Of a stretch of DNA of 64,000 bases, positions 47,645 through 58,954 are shown one piece after another. Below the pieces are notes generated by a model that was not told the DNA's origin, ran no database searches, and saw only the letters and a program-made list of their open reading frames with translations. The first letter of the stretch is position 1. The number at the start of each line of letters is the position of its first letter. Made by a program: the position numbers and the translations under genes. The DNA comes from Cenococcum geophilum 1.58 (taxonomy: Eukaryota > Ascomycota > Dothideomycetes > Gloniales > Gloniaceae), in assembly GCA_001692895.1 (NCBI GenBank), contig KV748207.1:372001-436000 (forward strand), read 5' to 3'.

Positions 47645-48050
47645 ACGAGAATAAAAGTAACAGCTAAGACGCTGGAGGAAGTAATTAAGGTAATTTAGTA
47701 ATTATCCCCTCCCTCTTTTCTTAACAACTATAAATATGTCTAACGGCCAGCAGCGGATCTAATATTTATTGAAGATAATACAGCCGACCTAGACTTGGAA
47801 CCTAAACGCGATGGAGTTAGTAATACTAGCAATAAAGCTAATAAAGTCGGCGATCAACTAGTACCTCATGAGTTGGGTATGCACTTCCCCCCTATACGAC
47901 GGCCTTGCTTAACAATTATTAGGTGACGGAAATAACCGCAGCGATGAGGACGACGAGGATAAGGAGCTACCTTCTTTAGAGGAGCTGGAAAATCTCTTTG
48001 GCGCATCTGCGTATAACCATCTCAAACCCACGACAGAATACGTCAATGAA
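47645..48050 (+). pseudogene. RIP-damaged 5' part of the chromodomain gene
   Basis: Upstream of the intact part, the frame can be followed leftwards. From 47,645 it reads KVTAKTLEEVIKVI, two stops, LSPPSFLNNYKYV, a stop at 47,741 and then RPAADLIFIEDNTADLDLEP up to PHEL at 47,876. A 46-nt intron (47,877 GTATGC, GCTTAAC branch-like, TTAG at 47,922) joins this in phase to GDGNNRSDEDDEDKELPSLE, which then runs openly into ATG 48,051. The three stops on the left are CAA/CAG-to-TAA/TAG type. So the gene was longer, and RIP spread into its 5' end from the neighbouring repeats. A different upstream start with alternative splicing cannot be excluded. Confidence 0.65.
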
Positions 48051-48951
48051 ATGGATAGCCTAGCTGAGGGAATTGATATTGCGACTGTCCCCCAGGCTAG
48101 ACGGAAGTTGGAGACCCACGTAGCAACTAACCAAGACTCAATAGCCAATAATGCGGATAATATTGGTAAGTTACGGATATTAAAATATCATCACCACAAC
48201 CTAATAACCGTTACACGTAGAGAATCCGCTTATTAGGGAGGAGGGTAATCACAAGAAAGGGAATGCGGGAGGCGAATTATTCTTTATGCCAAAGAAGCGG
48301 AAGCTTAATCAGCTTAAGCGGGACGACGTTACTAATTATAATTCTAACAACCCTACTAAAGAGAGTAGCGGGGATGGCGAGGGCGGCGAGGGCGGTAATA
48401 GTCCACGTCCCCAGAAGCAACAAAGGCCACCCGCCTATCGCGAAGACTTGTCTTCTAGCCCCCCTATCCCTCCTATCCTCGACCACGACTCTCAATACCC
48501 GCAAGTTGACCAGCAAGCGGTATCCACTCCGCGGCCCGCCAGCCCCCCGCCCCAGGAGCCCACCCTTCTCCACAGCATTGAACCACCGCATGACGAGGCT
48601 AGCAGTCATATTCATAATGAGGGGGATGGTAACAGCGATGGCGTCGCCGATAACCAGAGCGACGTTTCAAACCCAGAGCCTGTTGTGAAGCGCCGTACCC
48701 GGGCTAAAAAAGATAAATTTAATGAAATGAACTTGTATGATGAATGGGAGATCGACGATATTCTAGGGGAAAGAATGACCAAGTCAGGGCGCGAATACAA
48801 GGTGGCTTGGAAGCCCACCTGGGTTCATAAGAGCGGGCTTTCAAATTCCAAAGATGCCCTCAAGTCTTACCAAAGACGCGTTCGGCAAGCCAAAGCTGGA
48901 TCGTCGCAGGTGCACTCTTCCAAAGTTGCGAAAGTGAAGGGACGGGGCTAG
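48051..48951 (+). CDS. Chromodomain-like nuclear protein
   Basis: This is the only gene here with normal codon composition. Its two exons are 48,051-48,165 and 48,221-48,951. The 55-nt intron has GTAAGT, a CTAATAA branch-like motif and ACGTAG, and joins the frames exactly (phase 1). The product from ATG 48,051 is 281 residues. It has an acidic/helical N-terminus, a PKKRKL nuclear-localisation-type motif near residue 61, and a long low-complexity Pro/Ser/Gln/Gly region. A basic KRRTRAKKDK precedes a chromodomain-like fold at about residues 211-255: YDEWEIDDILGERMTKSGRE followed by YKVAWKPTWV. Such domains bind methylated histone tails or mediate heterochromatin contacts. The partner is unknown. 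An unspliced reading from ATG 48,286 gives 221 residues. The 5' continuation is RIP-damaged, so whether it is still expressed is open. Confidence 0.8.
48166..48220 (+). other. Intron of the chromodomain gene
   Basis: GTAAGT donor, CTAATAAC branch-like site 18-20 bases before the CACGTAG acceptor, length 55 nt. Using the alternative acceptor TTATTAG (48,236) would shift the frame away from the chromodomain, so the upstream acceptor is preferred. Confidence 0.8.
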
Positions 48952-49950
48952 TAGCTTGGGTGTATTCTTGTGTTTCGGTTGGTGGTGGTTCTTTTACTAC
49001 AGGCGCATTATTGTTCGAAATTGAAGGCTCGGCCTGTTGTGCAGAAGAAAAGGGGCCGGCCTACCGAGCGGAAGAGACAGCAATAATAGTAGTGCCCTTC
49101 TTTTGGCTTGGAGGTCTATTTCTTGTTAAGTATTCCATTTCTGGCTTAATCTATTTATGGCGCATTTCTTGTCACATAAGGGCTGCATAAAAAGGTCCGC
49201 AAGAGTATCACATTTTTAAGGGCGGTGAGCAAGAGCCACTTATCACCACTTACAACGCCACGGACAATAGAGAATGCAAGGCTGAAACTACGTTTACGAC
49301 CTAGCCAGCCAATCCAAATCACGTGACACAGCTGAAACCGAACGGCAGTCCGAATAATATGAAGTCGGGCATTAATAATTGATTAACTCATGCATACGAC
49401 GTAAAGGCGCATAAACTGGCTGCAGTTAATTTGCCTTATAAATAAGAACGAGCCACGAGAATCCAATCCTTATGAGATATTTTAGTCGACGGAGGGGCTA
49501 TATATCTGGTGACTCCAATGCATAGCTGAAATGCGCGTTATAGTGGACGCCTTACCCGTTCTACTGTTCGGCTGGTGGCCTAATTATACACGTGATGTTC
49601 TGCGCTAGAAAGCTTTGATAGTGGGGCAGGGCGAATCCGGCCGCAGCTCAGCTTGAGGTAGCCGCTTGGCAATTATTTCATATAAGCCTTCCTGTCGGGC
49701 ACCAACGCCTGAGCAGCCATAAACCTATCGGCTGCAGCAACACCTCTATTTTCCCTTATAAATTTCCTTTAACCCTACTTCGCTGATCGTTCGCAGCGCA
49801 GTTCCGCAAAGCTGCTCTCCGTTTGAGCCTATAATCCACCTCTTTTTACGTTTCTTACGTTCTACCTCTCGCAGTTATCCAGCAATTCTATTCTTGCCAC
49901 TAAGGTGAATATTAGCTTAGCTATTTCACCCCACGTAGCATATGCCTAAT
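48952..49950. other. Unmutated intergenic region
   Basis: About 1 kb of normal base composition without TA excess. It carries no convincing gene; the 76-codon opening at 48,960-49,190 is probably chance within the 3' flank. Promoter-like elements cluster at 49,309-49,763. Beyond 49,950 composition returns to the mutated type, so this is the right border of the spared island. Confidence 0.6.
49309..49763. promoter_or_regulatory. Cluster of CCAAT, CACGTG and TATA-type boxes
   Basis: CCAAT at 49,309-49,313, palindromic TCACGTGA at 49,319-49,326 (a Cbf1/bHLH-type E-box), TATAAATA at 49,437, a second CACGTG at 49,589-49,594, and TATAAAT at 49,757 followed by a CT-rich stretch. This resembles a fungal promoter reading to the right. 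The nearest plus-strand frame is the decayed one with ATG at about 50,254, so it may be an orphaned promoter. Function is inferred from motifs only. Confidence 0.35.
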
Positions 49951-50253
49951 TACTTAAATCTTCTATAATAGTTGTGCTTTAATACGTATATGCTTTATGG
50001 CCTTTTATTCTAAAACAAATTCCTAAATTAGCCGTTATTCCTCCTTAGACGGCTATCCGTGATTAAGAACGCTTTGCAAAAGACAACATTTACTCAATAT
50101 TTCACGTCTATAGAACGCCTCTCCTTTATAGCCACTAGTCCCGCCGACTTGCCCGGTCGCATTTCTAGCTATATAGACTATATCCGCTAAGGCCGGGGAT
50201 AAGGCACTTAGTGGGGAATAGGAGACGATCGGAGGTTATATATTTGAGATAAT

Positions 50254-52030
50254 GGAGGATATAACTATAACATTTAAAGGCGGATTATGTAATATTAAAG
50301 ACGGTAAAGGGAAGCTAGTTAAAGCTTTAGGTATAGAAGATAAATAAGTAACGAGAGAGGTTCTTGCTAGGTATAAATGTTATATAATAAGGGCACGGAT
50401 TAAGTTAGAGAAGAGGTAGTAATAAGTGGTAACCTAAAGTAATATATACTACTCATTTATAGATAAGAGTTAATCTCTAGCTTTTTCTATGGTATTTTCT
50501 AAAAACTCTAAAGTATTTAGGTCCCCTAAACCGAATAAATTAAAAATGTTCTATCTATAACCGTAACCGATTTTAAGTACAATAAAAGCGTCCTTATTAT
50601 TCTTTTTTGGCATATATATAGATAGGCAATTTATAACTACTAGTCCTCCTCTTTCCTTTTCCTCTCTTTATAAATTGCTCGTCCTTATTCTGGTGCAAAA
50701 TAGCTTAGGGAGGTTTTTAATTATATGGCGTCTCGTAAATAAGAAAGAAAAGTACTGGCCCTGTCCTGGCAATATTGGATATCCTATTAATATTAACTAT
50801 AAGTGATATCTTATTAAGGGTTGTTTATAGACCTAGAATCTGCTATAATTCTAACCGGGGACGCTTTAATAATGGTTTATCTGTAACTTAATAATACGCT
50901 AGTATAGTGGCGCTAGAAGGACTCTTAGGAGAGGCGTTTATCTTAGATAAGCATTAAACACACTAGATTTTAGAGAGAGGTATTTAACCCTTTTTTTTTA
51001 GATTATCGGACGAGAGAGCGCTTTCTTTACGCGGTAAATCTCCCTCTAAGATAAATAAGTAGTTAGTTAATAAGCGTCTAAGACTGGCATACCGAGCGTT
51101 TAATTCGCGTCTTAGGAAAGTAGAGCTTTAGAATGCCTCTTTAGTAACTAAGCGTCTTTAATTAGTGTTAAGTGTTTCTCTAATAAGAATTATTAACAAT
51201 TTGTTTAAAATAAAAGGTCTTTTATACCCGTGGAAAGATTAACGTTAGAAAGAGGATGTTTTCGCAATGAAGTACTCCTTGCGTCTAGATCTGTTTTATA
51301 AGGTTGTAGACTAAAGGCTAGTAAATGCGTCTTAGATAAAGGAGGATGCGTGCTTTACGATCGGCCTTACTCTATTAAGAATTAGCAATAAAGTTATTTA
51401 GGATAAAAGAGTTTCTCTACTAGTGGTAATAGTCACCTATAAAAACTAACTTTTTTAAGATAATAAAATTAAAGCACTAATTAAATTAGCCTTATAAAGT
51501 TCCTTTATAACCATAGCCAGTCTAAGTAGGTACGGGGCAATCTCCTACTAACTTTAAATTTTAGGTAAGCGGGTCTGAGGCGCTATTTCACCCAGCTTTA
51601 AGATAGATACTACTAAGGTAAATAAGAGAAATACTTTAGGACCTAAGGATCGGAAAACATCTATTAAAAGTTCGCGTGCTTATAGCCTTATACTATAACG
51701 TAACGATAATTACTTCGCCAACCTTTCTGTATCCTCTCCTAGTAAATTATAATATAATTTAAATGTATAATCCTGGTTTAAGAGTAATAAACTCGTATTA
51801 TTATTAAATGTTACTAATTCTTTTTTAAGTTTTTTGATTAGCCAGTTATTCCATTTTATAGATTTTGAGGATATAGTAAAACTAAAGACGGATAGATGGG
51901 ACGGGGACAAGAAGGACAAGAGGGGATAGGAAGGACAAGAGGGGACGGGAAGGACAAGAGGGGACGGGAAGGACAAGGGCGAAGGCAGAGATTTAAAGGA
52001 CAAGGCAGGGCGGGATAGGCGGGACGGGAC
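50254..52030 (+). pseudogene. Unidentified decayed gene(s) with a repeat-encoded charged tail
   Basis: An ATG at about 50,254 begins MEDITITFKGGLCNIKDGKG and LVKALGIEDK before stops. Another phase from about 51,003 reads NKRLRLAYRAFNSRLRKVEL, then EDVFAMKYSLRLDLFYKVVD and DDACFTIGLTLLRI-like segments, then LLNVTNSFLSFLISQLFHFI at about 51,800. It continues into a GDKKDKRG/EGQEGTGRT charged repeat encoded by the minisatellite at 51,895-52,025. About 20 stops interrupt it. No family is recognised. Whether this is one gene with introns or two is unclear. The minus-strand opening at 51,710-52,003 is its shadow. Confidence 0.35.
51895..52025 (+). repeat. 18-19-bp GA-rich minisatellite
   Basis: Units of GGGACGGGAAGGACAAGAG repeat about four to five times with RIP-type variants (GGGATAGG) and decay into GGACAAGGCAGGGCGGGATAGG. 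Strong purine bias on the plus strand. It adds charged Gly/Lys/Asp repeats to the overlapping decayed frame. Confidence 0.75.
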
Positions 52031-52850
52031 GAAATGTGGCGGAGCCTAGCGAGTTTGGACCAATCGCGGCGGCATACCTACAGTTATTTCTATTCCGTAT
52101 ATGCTTTTTACTTCGACTAAGATATTTGCCTAGCTCCTATACATTAGATCTATAGAATTTATGTAGCCTAGATAGGTAACGGGGTCCTAATTATATTCCT
52201 TTCTATATCGTTTCTAGTTTAAATAATATTAGATAGCCATAAGCCTCTACTATATATATAACTGCGTGTCTATCGCATCTCCTTCTACGTCGCTCTAGTG
52301 CCGGAACTAAGATACTAAATACGAGCCACGGCTCTATTTCTGCAGTTACGGCGGGATTATACGCCTTTACTTAGTTAAGTTCTATGCTATATTAGAAGCG
52401 ATATTAACATAGCGTCTCTTAGAATAAATAAAGGGAAGTATTTATATAGCATAAAGCGGGTTCTAGTAAATATTCGCGGCATAGTAGCAGCTTAAGTCCT
52501 ATTAAAGGGTATAAAAGAAGGCGGATCTTTTAAAGAAACAATACTATCTATACTTAGCTCCTTACTCCAACTTTATACTTTAGATTAGTGTTACATTACT
52601 AAAGCTTTATAGAGTAGCAATGCTAGTTATATCTAAGCCCGTTACGCCAGCGCCTTTACTGCCTTACAATAGTATAAACACCCCCCCCGGTAGCCTAAGC
52701 TAAACGTATCTATATTATAAGCAACTAGCGCAGCTTTTTCTCTCTTAAACGCTTATAACCGTGTTAAAGATACTCTAGGTAGTCTAACCTCCTCCACCTC
52801 CTCTACTTCCTCTACCTCCCCCTACGAGTTTAGGGGTTAAAGAGATACCC
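52031..52850. other. Mutated DNA upstream of the AAA ATPase relic
   Basis: No confident frame. A (CCTCCTCTA)n-like pyrimidine run at 52,786-52,826 may belong to the N-terminal low-complexity part of the following pseudogene. Confidence 0.35.
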
Positions 52851-52854
52851 AAAG

Positions 52855-55110
52855 TGAGAGGTTTTAAGGTTAAAGTTAAGGCGTTAAATAAGATATATGC
52901 TTACGAAATCCCTAAAACATACTTAGAAATACGCTAATACAGCGTCTACTATAGCTGGGATAAATAAAGCTACTAATATAAGACCATAGAGACTTCGCCG
53001 GATACGTTAAGTAAGCGTAATATATATAATTAGTATATTTATATTCTTAGGAAGAAATTTGGTCTGTTTCTTAGGTGCCTTTAAACATATTAACTTAGAT
53101 GCTAACTTTAAGCTAGAAAAGGATAAAAAAGACTATAGTATATACCTAAGCATAAATTTAGGAGAAGTAAGAGACGCCTTATAAGTGGTGCTAAACGGTA
53201 TATAAGCCATCTCCCTTTAGGAAGATAAGCCTATAGTAAGTGGACCTTTTTATAGATATAGCTAATTCTAATTTAACTTCTAGATTCCTACGAACCTTAT
53301 ATTTAATTTCTTACCCTAGTTAAAAACACACTAGGAGAGTCTTTCTCCTGACTTAATTGGCGCTAAGCACCTTTAGGGGTTACTAAGATTCCTTAAAGAC
53401 CATTTCGCGCCTATAACTAATAGTCTCCTATTGCTTCTAGACTATAGCGAAATTAATTTCAATCTCCTTTAGGCCTTATTTAAACCAAATATATACGTCT
53501 TTACGATTTACAAAGGCTTAGATTAACTAAGATGCCTTATATATAATTTAGGCAACTTTAAAACCTTACTTTTTAGTAAAAAGAGCTTCGAACTTAACTG
53601 TTACTATTTTAGCTATAATAGGAAGGCGTTTAGCGAGGTAAAAACCACCCTCTCTATTCCGGAATTCCGTTTAACTATAAAAATTACGTCTTTTAAGGTA
53701 TTTCCGCTAGAGTATTATAAGAGGTAGGCCGAGATAAAGTAGGATCTTATTAGTAATGGCCGGAAGTTTATATCTTTAAGAGGCATTAACCACCGTAAAT
53801 ATAAAGGGATCGCGTTTTTCTGGACTAAAGATGGCCCGTTAAGATTTTCTATAAGCGGCTGTATTAGAGTGGACGTAATAGCATTTTATTATTAGAATCC
53901 TAACTATAGTAAGCAACTAATCGCTATAGATATATACGGAATTGGCGTGTACAATTAAGGGACTAATTGGTAAGGCGATATAAAGAATTAGGGTTTAGTT
54001 CCTAAGGAGATAGGAGATAATAAATACCTAATCTGTCTACTAACAGCCCTAGCCTTTAGTTTAGTAGATAAAAAATAGGGTTAGGCTTTTTATACTCTTT
54101 TTTAGAGCCAACGATGTACTAATATAAGCACTAATAGGTGAATTTGCTGTTGCTAATATTAAGGACATTAATTGGAATGCCTTAGCATTTAAGTCACTTA
54201 TAATTAAGGAGGATAAGAAAATGGTGCTTTAAGGACTTATAAAGAGCTACTAGTCTAGGTCCGGGAAATTAAAGTTTAATAATATAATTAAAGGGAAGGG
54301 GAAAGGCCTAGTTTTCTTACTATAGTAAGTTTTCTAGCAAGGCATTGGCTGTTTTAAAGGCTAACCGTTTTAGTGGCCCACCTAGGGTAGGAAAGACGTT
54401 AACAGTTAAAGCACTTGCCGAATCTCAGAGGAGACCCCTCTATATGGTTTGTTCCCCCTTATAAGTGTATTTATATACTAGTTTAACTATAAAAAGGCTT
54501 ATACGGGAGACCTTAATATAGATCTAGCCCGTTTAGAACAAAACCTAGCTTTAATAGTTAAAAACGTTTACTGCTAGAGCGCTGTCCTTTTTCTAAATAA
54601 GGCCGATATCTTTCTTACAGAAAGAACTTTAAATAATATCCAACGTAATAGCCTAGTATCCGTTTTTCTGTAATAGATGGAGTATTTCTAAGGCATTATA
54701 TTTTTTATAACAAATAGGATTACCGTATTTAATGTAGCTATATAGAGCAGAATATATCTTATACTTAGATATAACGAGCTAAAGAGATTAGTAAAAGAGT
54801 AAGTATGGAAGACATTTCTAAAGTAAGCCGATACTGCTCCTAATATCTCTAGAAAAGATATAGAGTAGCTTTTAAACCATTAATTAAACGAAAGACAGGT
54901 AAGGCAATATTTAAGTAAGAGTTTTGAGGCTAGTGCTAATATACTATATTAGATTAAGAACGCTATATAAATTGGTTATAGCTTAGCTAAAAGTAAAGGA
55001 GAGAAACTTATATATAAGTATTTAAGAATAACTCTTATGTTAAACTAAGATTTTAAAAGTGACTTTAAAGGCGCTAGATTAATTAAGAATTTGAACTTAT
55101 ATGCGTAGAT
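52855..55110 (+). pseudogene. AAA+ ATPase with DUF7025-like N-terminal domain (RIP-inactivated)
   Basis: The N-terminal part reads SVYYSWDK with TIETSPDTLSKRNIYN. Then come LIGAKHLQGLLRFLKDHFAP, FNLL-stop-ALFKPNIYVFT, FELNCYYFSYNRKAFSEVKT and NGRKFISLRGINHRKYKGIA (about 53,340-53,830), the pattern of the DUF7025 domain that precedes AAA modules in fungi. The AAA module follows: Walker A SGPPRVGKTLT at 54,372-54,404 (G-to-R by RIP in GPPGVGKT), Walker B AVLFLNKADIFL at about 54,581-54,616 (usually LLDEAD; D and E changed by G-to-A), and sensor/arginine-finger region RNSLVSVFL ... FFITNRITVFNVAIQSRIYLI. Such proteins use ATP to remodel other proteins. The phases of the N-part, Walker A and Walker B differ, as expected for introns or indels. 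Confidence 0.88.
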
Positions 55111-55319
55111 TTGCTTATATATATATAGTATTAGCAAATACGTTTTGTAGAACTTGTAGCTAGTAGTATTAGTATTTATTACTTTCTTGAAATTATAATT
55201 ATGGATAGCTTCCATTCCTATAAGGATATAAGCCTATATACTTATTTGCTCCTATAATAATAAGGCCTATATAGTAGGTAGTAATGCGGGCAAATTGCTT
55301 ATAGATTTAAGAATAGGAG

Positions 55320-55995
55320 AATAGAAGCTATAGGGCATTGGTTTCTATAGGGGAGTGGAAGATATAAGCGTTAGTTCCCGTAAGGAATTAAAAGCTATAA
55401 GGCGATAAAGAAGGCGGGTATTAATCCCTATAGAGAACCGCAAGCTATAGGAGATTAGTTTCCGTAGGGGAGTGGAAGAAATCGCTATTAGTTCTTATAG
55501 GGAAGTAAAAGCCGTATAGGAGTAGGAGCTATAGGGTATAGTTCTTATAGGGTAGTAGAAGATACGGTTACTATATACTAGATAATAATTTTAGTTTAGG
55601 ATATAAGAACGAGAGCCGTAGGGGATTGGTTCCCGTAGGGGAGTAGTAGATGTGGCTAATAGCTCCTATAGGGGAGAAAAAGCTATATAGGAATGTAAGC
55701 CGTAGGGGATTGGTTCCTATAGGGCGGCGGAACACGTGGGTATTGGCACCTGTAGGGGATTTGTTAAAGTAAGGGATTTGTTAGAGTAGGGGATTTGTTA
55801 GTATAGGGGATTTGTTAGCGTAGGGGATTCGTTAAAGTAAGGGACTGGATCCCGTAGGGGATTTATTAGAGTAGGGGACTAGTTCCTATAGGGCGGCGAA
55901 ATACGTAGGCATTAGCTTCTATAGGGGATTTGTTTAAATAGGGGACTTGTTTAAATAGGGGACTTGTTTAAATAGGGGATTGGTTAAAGGAAGGG
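55320..55995 (+). repeat. Complex minisatellite of GTAGGGGATTTGTTAGA-type units
   Basis: In 55,760-55,850 and 55,915-55,990 a 17-bp unit, AGTAGGGGATTTGTTAG or AATAGGGGACTTGTTTA, repeats in tandem. The left part (55,330-55,760) uses longer composite units: CCGTAGGGGATTGGTTCC, then a GTAGGGGAGTGGAAGATGTGG-like part and a GCTATT(A/G)GTTCC(T/C)ATAGG part. G-runs of 4 recur every 15-20 bases on the plus strand. It sits just behind the AAA relic; it may have been part of its 3' end or have arisen later. Confidence 0.8.
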
Positions 55996-55999
55996 ATTT

Positions 56000-56283
56000 A
56001 TTTTTTTATGGCCTCTATTTAGGCGGTATAAGGCTGCTTTTAATAGGCTAGGGAGTAGATTGCGTATTTTGTAGAAATATAAAGCCTATATAGGATGGTA
56101 AAGTATAGGGACCTAATAATCTGGCGGAAGATTAGGTTATTTACTTTCTTAGGTTTATTTAGCCCCAGCGACTCGCCCTACGCTATTTTACATACGTTTT
56201 GACCAAGGCTGCTACCTAGCCTTAGCCGCCTAAATCTTTTATTATATTATGGAAGAGTACAGGACAATGAAATATTATTCTAT
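56000..56283. other. No supportable gene
   Basis: Short mutated spacer between the minisatellite and the 3' end of the kinase relic. Confidence 0.4.
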
Positions 56284-58672
56284 CTACTCTACTAATACCT
56301 TTAGATCCTTCTGTGCTTACTAGAGTATCTTCTTTATCCTAGAATATAGCTCTAGATTATCCTTTTCCTACCTCCTACTATTTAAAAACACTACTTTCCG
56401 GAGCCTATTAACCTAGGGGACTAATAACTAATAGTACGGCGTAAAGTACTCCTCCGCTATTTTAATAAAATCACCTTTATAAGCTACCTCACCTTTTTTT
56501 AACTTAGCTAGCTCTTTAGTATCTATATAATTCCACTTCTTAAACCTTAGGATAGGCTTACGCTTCTTATTTAGACCTTTGTAATAAATATATATCTAGA
56601 AAAGCACTTAGAAGAACGACTCTAAATTATACCTAAAGGAGTGTTTCTTGCCTAGAAGCACTTCTATAGCCATAAACGCTCTCGTATTAGTCTTACCCCG
56701 TGCTCCTAAAGGTCCTTCTCGCTTCTCTTTAATCGCGAAATCGAGATTGATTAAGAATGACTTCCAGGAGGGATTGTCGTCTTCCTTGTTTATTAAGAGG
56801 TTGCCTATTAAAATGTTATATTAAAGGATGCCAGCCTACGTATATAAAGACTTATATCCTTTAATGCCACCCTTTAGCGTAGTAAGCATTGTAGTTAGAG
56901 AGCTTGCTTTATAAAGAGCCTTTCTATAGTCGTAAGTGATAACGCGTTAATATACCCGATTCTACATAATAGGGCGCTTAATTGGAGAGCTTAAACATGG
57001 GCGCTTGTTGGGCGGTAACGGGGCGTTAGTGTAGCTGGACGACCTCTTTCTACTAGTGCTTTAGCCTTTCCTTACACTACCTTATACTCTAGCTATACTT
57101 AAAGGCACCATTAGGCTTTTAGGCTTGTAGTTTATCGCTTTAGTAATATCCAGCCCCTTATGGATATTAAAGATGTTATTATCTTATCCACCTATATAAA
57201 CAGTCCTATAGTGATAGTACCTGGCTATATTAATTACTTCTTTCTCCACTACCTTATATAGCAGTTTGCCTTCTTTCTTACGCTCTAGGTACTGCTACAA
57301 GTCTTTAATAATAAGAGGTATCTTAAAGGTGTTATCCTTATAGTACACTTTCTAGCAAGTTGTCGCCTGACCGGTAATGTAGGGTGCCCGCTTTATAAGT
57401 TCGTTAAGGATAAGACGCTTAGTCTAATTGTTGCGCATGACCTCAATATATCGTTTGCCGTCTAATGTTAAGATGGTAGAGTCGAACCCAAGCTGCTCTT
57501 TATTTATTAAGAGAAACCCTAATATTATTAAGGTAAATTGTAATCCGTTTTTATTAATATTAAATAGTGATAATATAATACCTCCTACCCGGTTATACTC
57601 CTATAGCCGCATAATAGATTTATAAAGGGTAAAGCTTAGGATAAAGCGATGAGTGTCCTAAGCGGCAAAGACTTCTCTTATATATTTTCCTAAATCAAAC
57701 CATACCTATAAGGCTATATTGGTATTTAGATTACTTTTTAGCTCTCCTAGTATAAGTATATGCGACTAATAGTATTAAGAGCTTTCGCTGGCTATTAGAT
57801 TATCTATAAAACCAATATTTAGCTTTTGCTTTGCTGTAGACCCTTATAAGGGCTGCTTAGTGTGTATAATAAGCGTTTATTATATCTTTAGGGCGGACCT
57901 GTGCTCCTCTATAAAGCCTAAAAATAATTTAATTAGGTTATTAAACTATACCAGGACATTATCTTGCTTTGCGCTTTTAGGCCAGTTACGCCAGCCGCCC
58001 TTAGCGTATAGTGGATTGTTCCCTTTCTTATATTTCTTAAAAACGGCAGCGCTTGCCTTTTTAAGACCTTCTACTCCCCTAAAGAATACTTTATATAAGC
58101 TAGGAATCCCCACGTAAAGAGGGCCTAGCTCCTCCTTTAGAACATGATCTATATATTCCCTACATTTGGACAAGTTGGTAAAGCTGCTTATATTACGTAG
58201 ATGCGGGGTTTAAATATAGAGTGGCAGCGGTTGGGGTAGGGGGGTGGACTCTATAATAGTAGCGTATACCTTTTCCTAAATAACCTTGTCAGATTTAATG
58301 CGGAGGATTATATTTAGAAGAGGTAGGAACCGCTTAATATCGAAGTCGTTAAAACCAACCGCTAAATTAAGTCTTAATAGATTAACAAAAAGGCTTTTAT
58401 TGCCGCCGTTAGATGGCAATAAGTAAAAAGCGTAAAGGCCTTATAGAGCTAGTATTAGATTAAGCAAAATATTCTTTAGTTCTGTAAGCGTTAGATGGAA
58501 ACTTATAACAGGTATATTAGCAATTACCTTTATTACCTATTTGGTGTAATGAGTCTAAAGAGCTAGAGATGTTTAGATCCTAATAAGCTAAGTTAAATGA
58601 ATTACAAAAGTCATTTAGTCCTTCTCTAATAGGTTTTGTTTTAATTATCCCTAATTTAGAGAGATTTGCCAT
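56284..58672 (-). pseudogene. FunK1-type fungal protein kinase (RIP-inactivated)
   Basis: The minus strand reads with few stops. A possible start is ATG at 58,672 (MANLSKLGIIKTKPIREG). The phase changes once before NGGNKSLFVNLLRLNLAVGF (about 58,400), then stays the same to the C-terminus. A 75-codon open part (58,173-57,946) carries EYIDHVLKEELGPLYVGIPS and GGWRNWPKSAKQDNVLV, typical of the FunK1 N-terminal region. The kinase core follows at about 56,950-56,650: ASSLTTMLTTLKGGIKGYKS, catalytic loop QYNILIGNLLINKEDDNP (usually HRDISINN/IGN), metal-binding LINLDFAIK (the DLDLA form of DFG), then TNTRAFMAIEVL. The tail VNRLRKVVFLNSRR is conserved too. FunK1 proteins are eukaryotic-type Ser/Thr-like kinases expanded in fungi; substrates are mostly unknown. 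Stops and lost catalytic residues show it is dead. Confidence 0.92.
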
Positions 58673-58954
58673 TACAGGCAAACGCGCTAAAAGCTATGTT
58701 AGGAGGGCCGATGTAGTAAACAGGTAGGTAGGCGGGAAGGGTAGATTAAAGATACTAGTATATAAGGACGGTATAATAGCAGATAAGTATAGGGAGGTTA
58801 AGAACACATTAGTCACGTTTTATAATGAGGAAATGACTAGGGAGAAAAGTATAAGGAAGAAAGTAAGGTGTAAGCAAACGCGAGGATTAAAGATTGGGCG
58901 TGAAAAAGTCAAGCTGACCTAACGCGGCTTAAACTTAGGCTTCGCAGGGCTTAG

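Noticed and set aside
47681..47753. An intron (GTAATT...CAG) that would remove the stops in the 5' part of the chromodomain gene
   Set aside because: Using any AG in the interval puts the downstream exon out of phase, so RIP-type nonsense is the simpler explanation.
48277..48688. Open frames on the minus strand (48,277-48,615) and in another plus phase (48,263-48,688)
   Set aside because: They overlap the chromodomain-coding exon in other phases, are Arg/Ala/Pro-rich by composition and have no family resemblance; they are shadows of the real frame.
51710..52003. 97-codon Ser/Pro-rich minus-strand frame
   Set aside because: It is the reverse complement of a GA-rich minisatellite and an overlapping decayed plus-strand frame.
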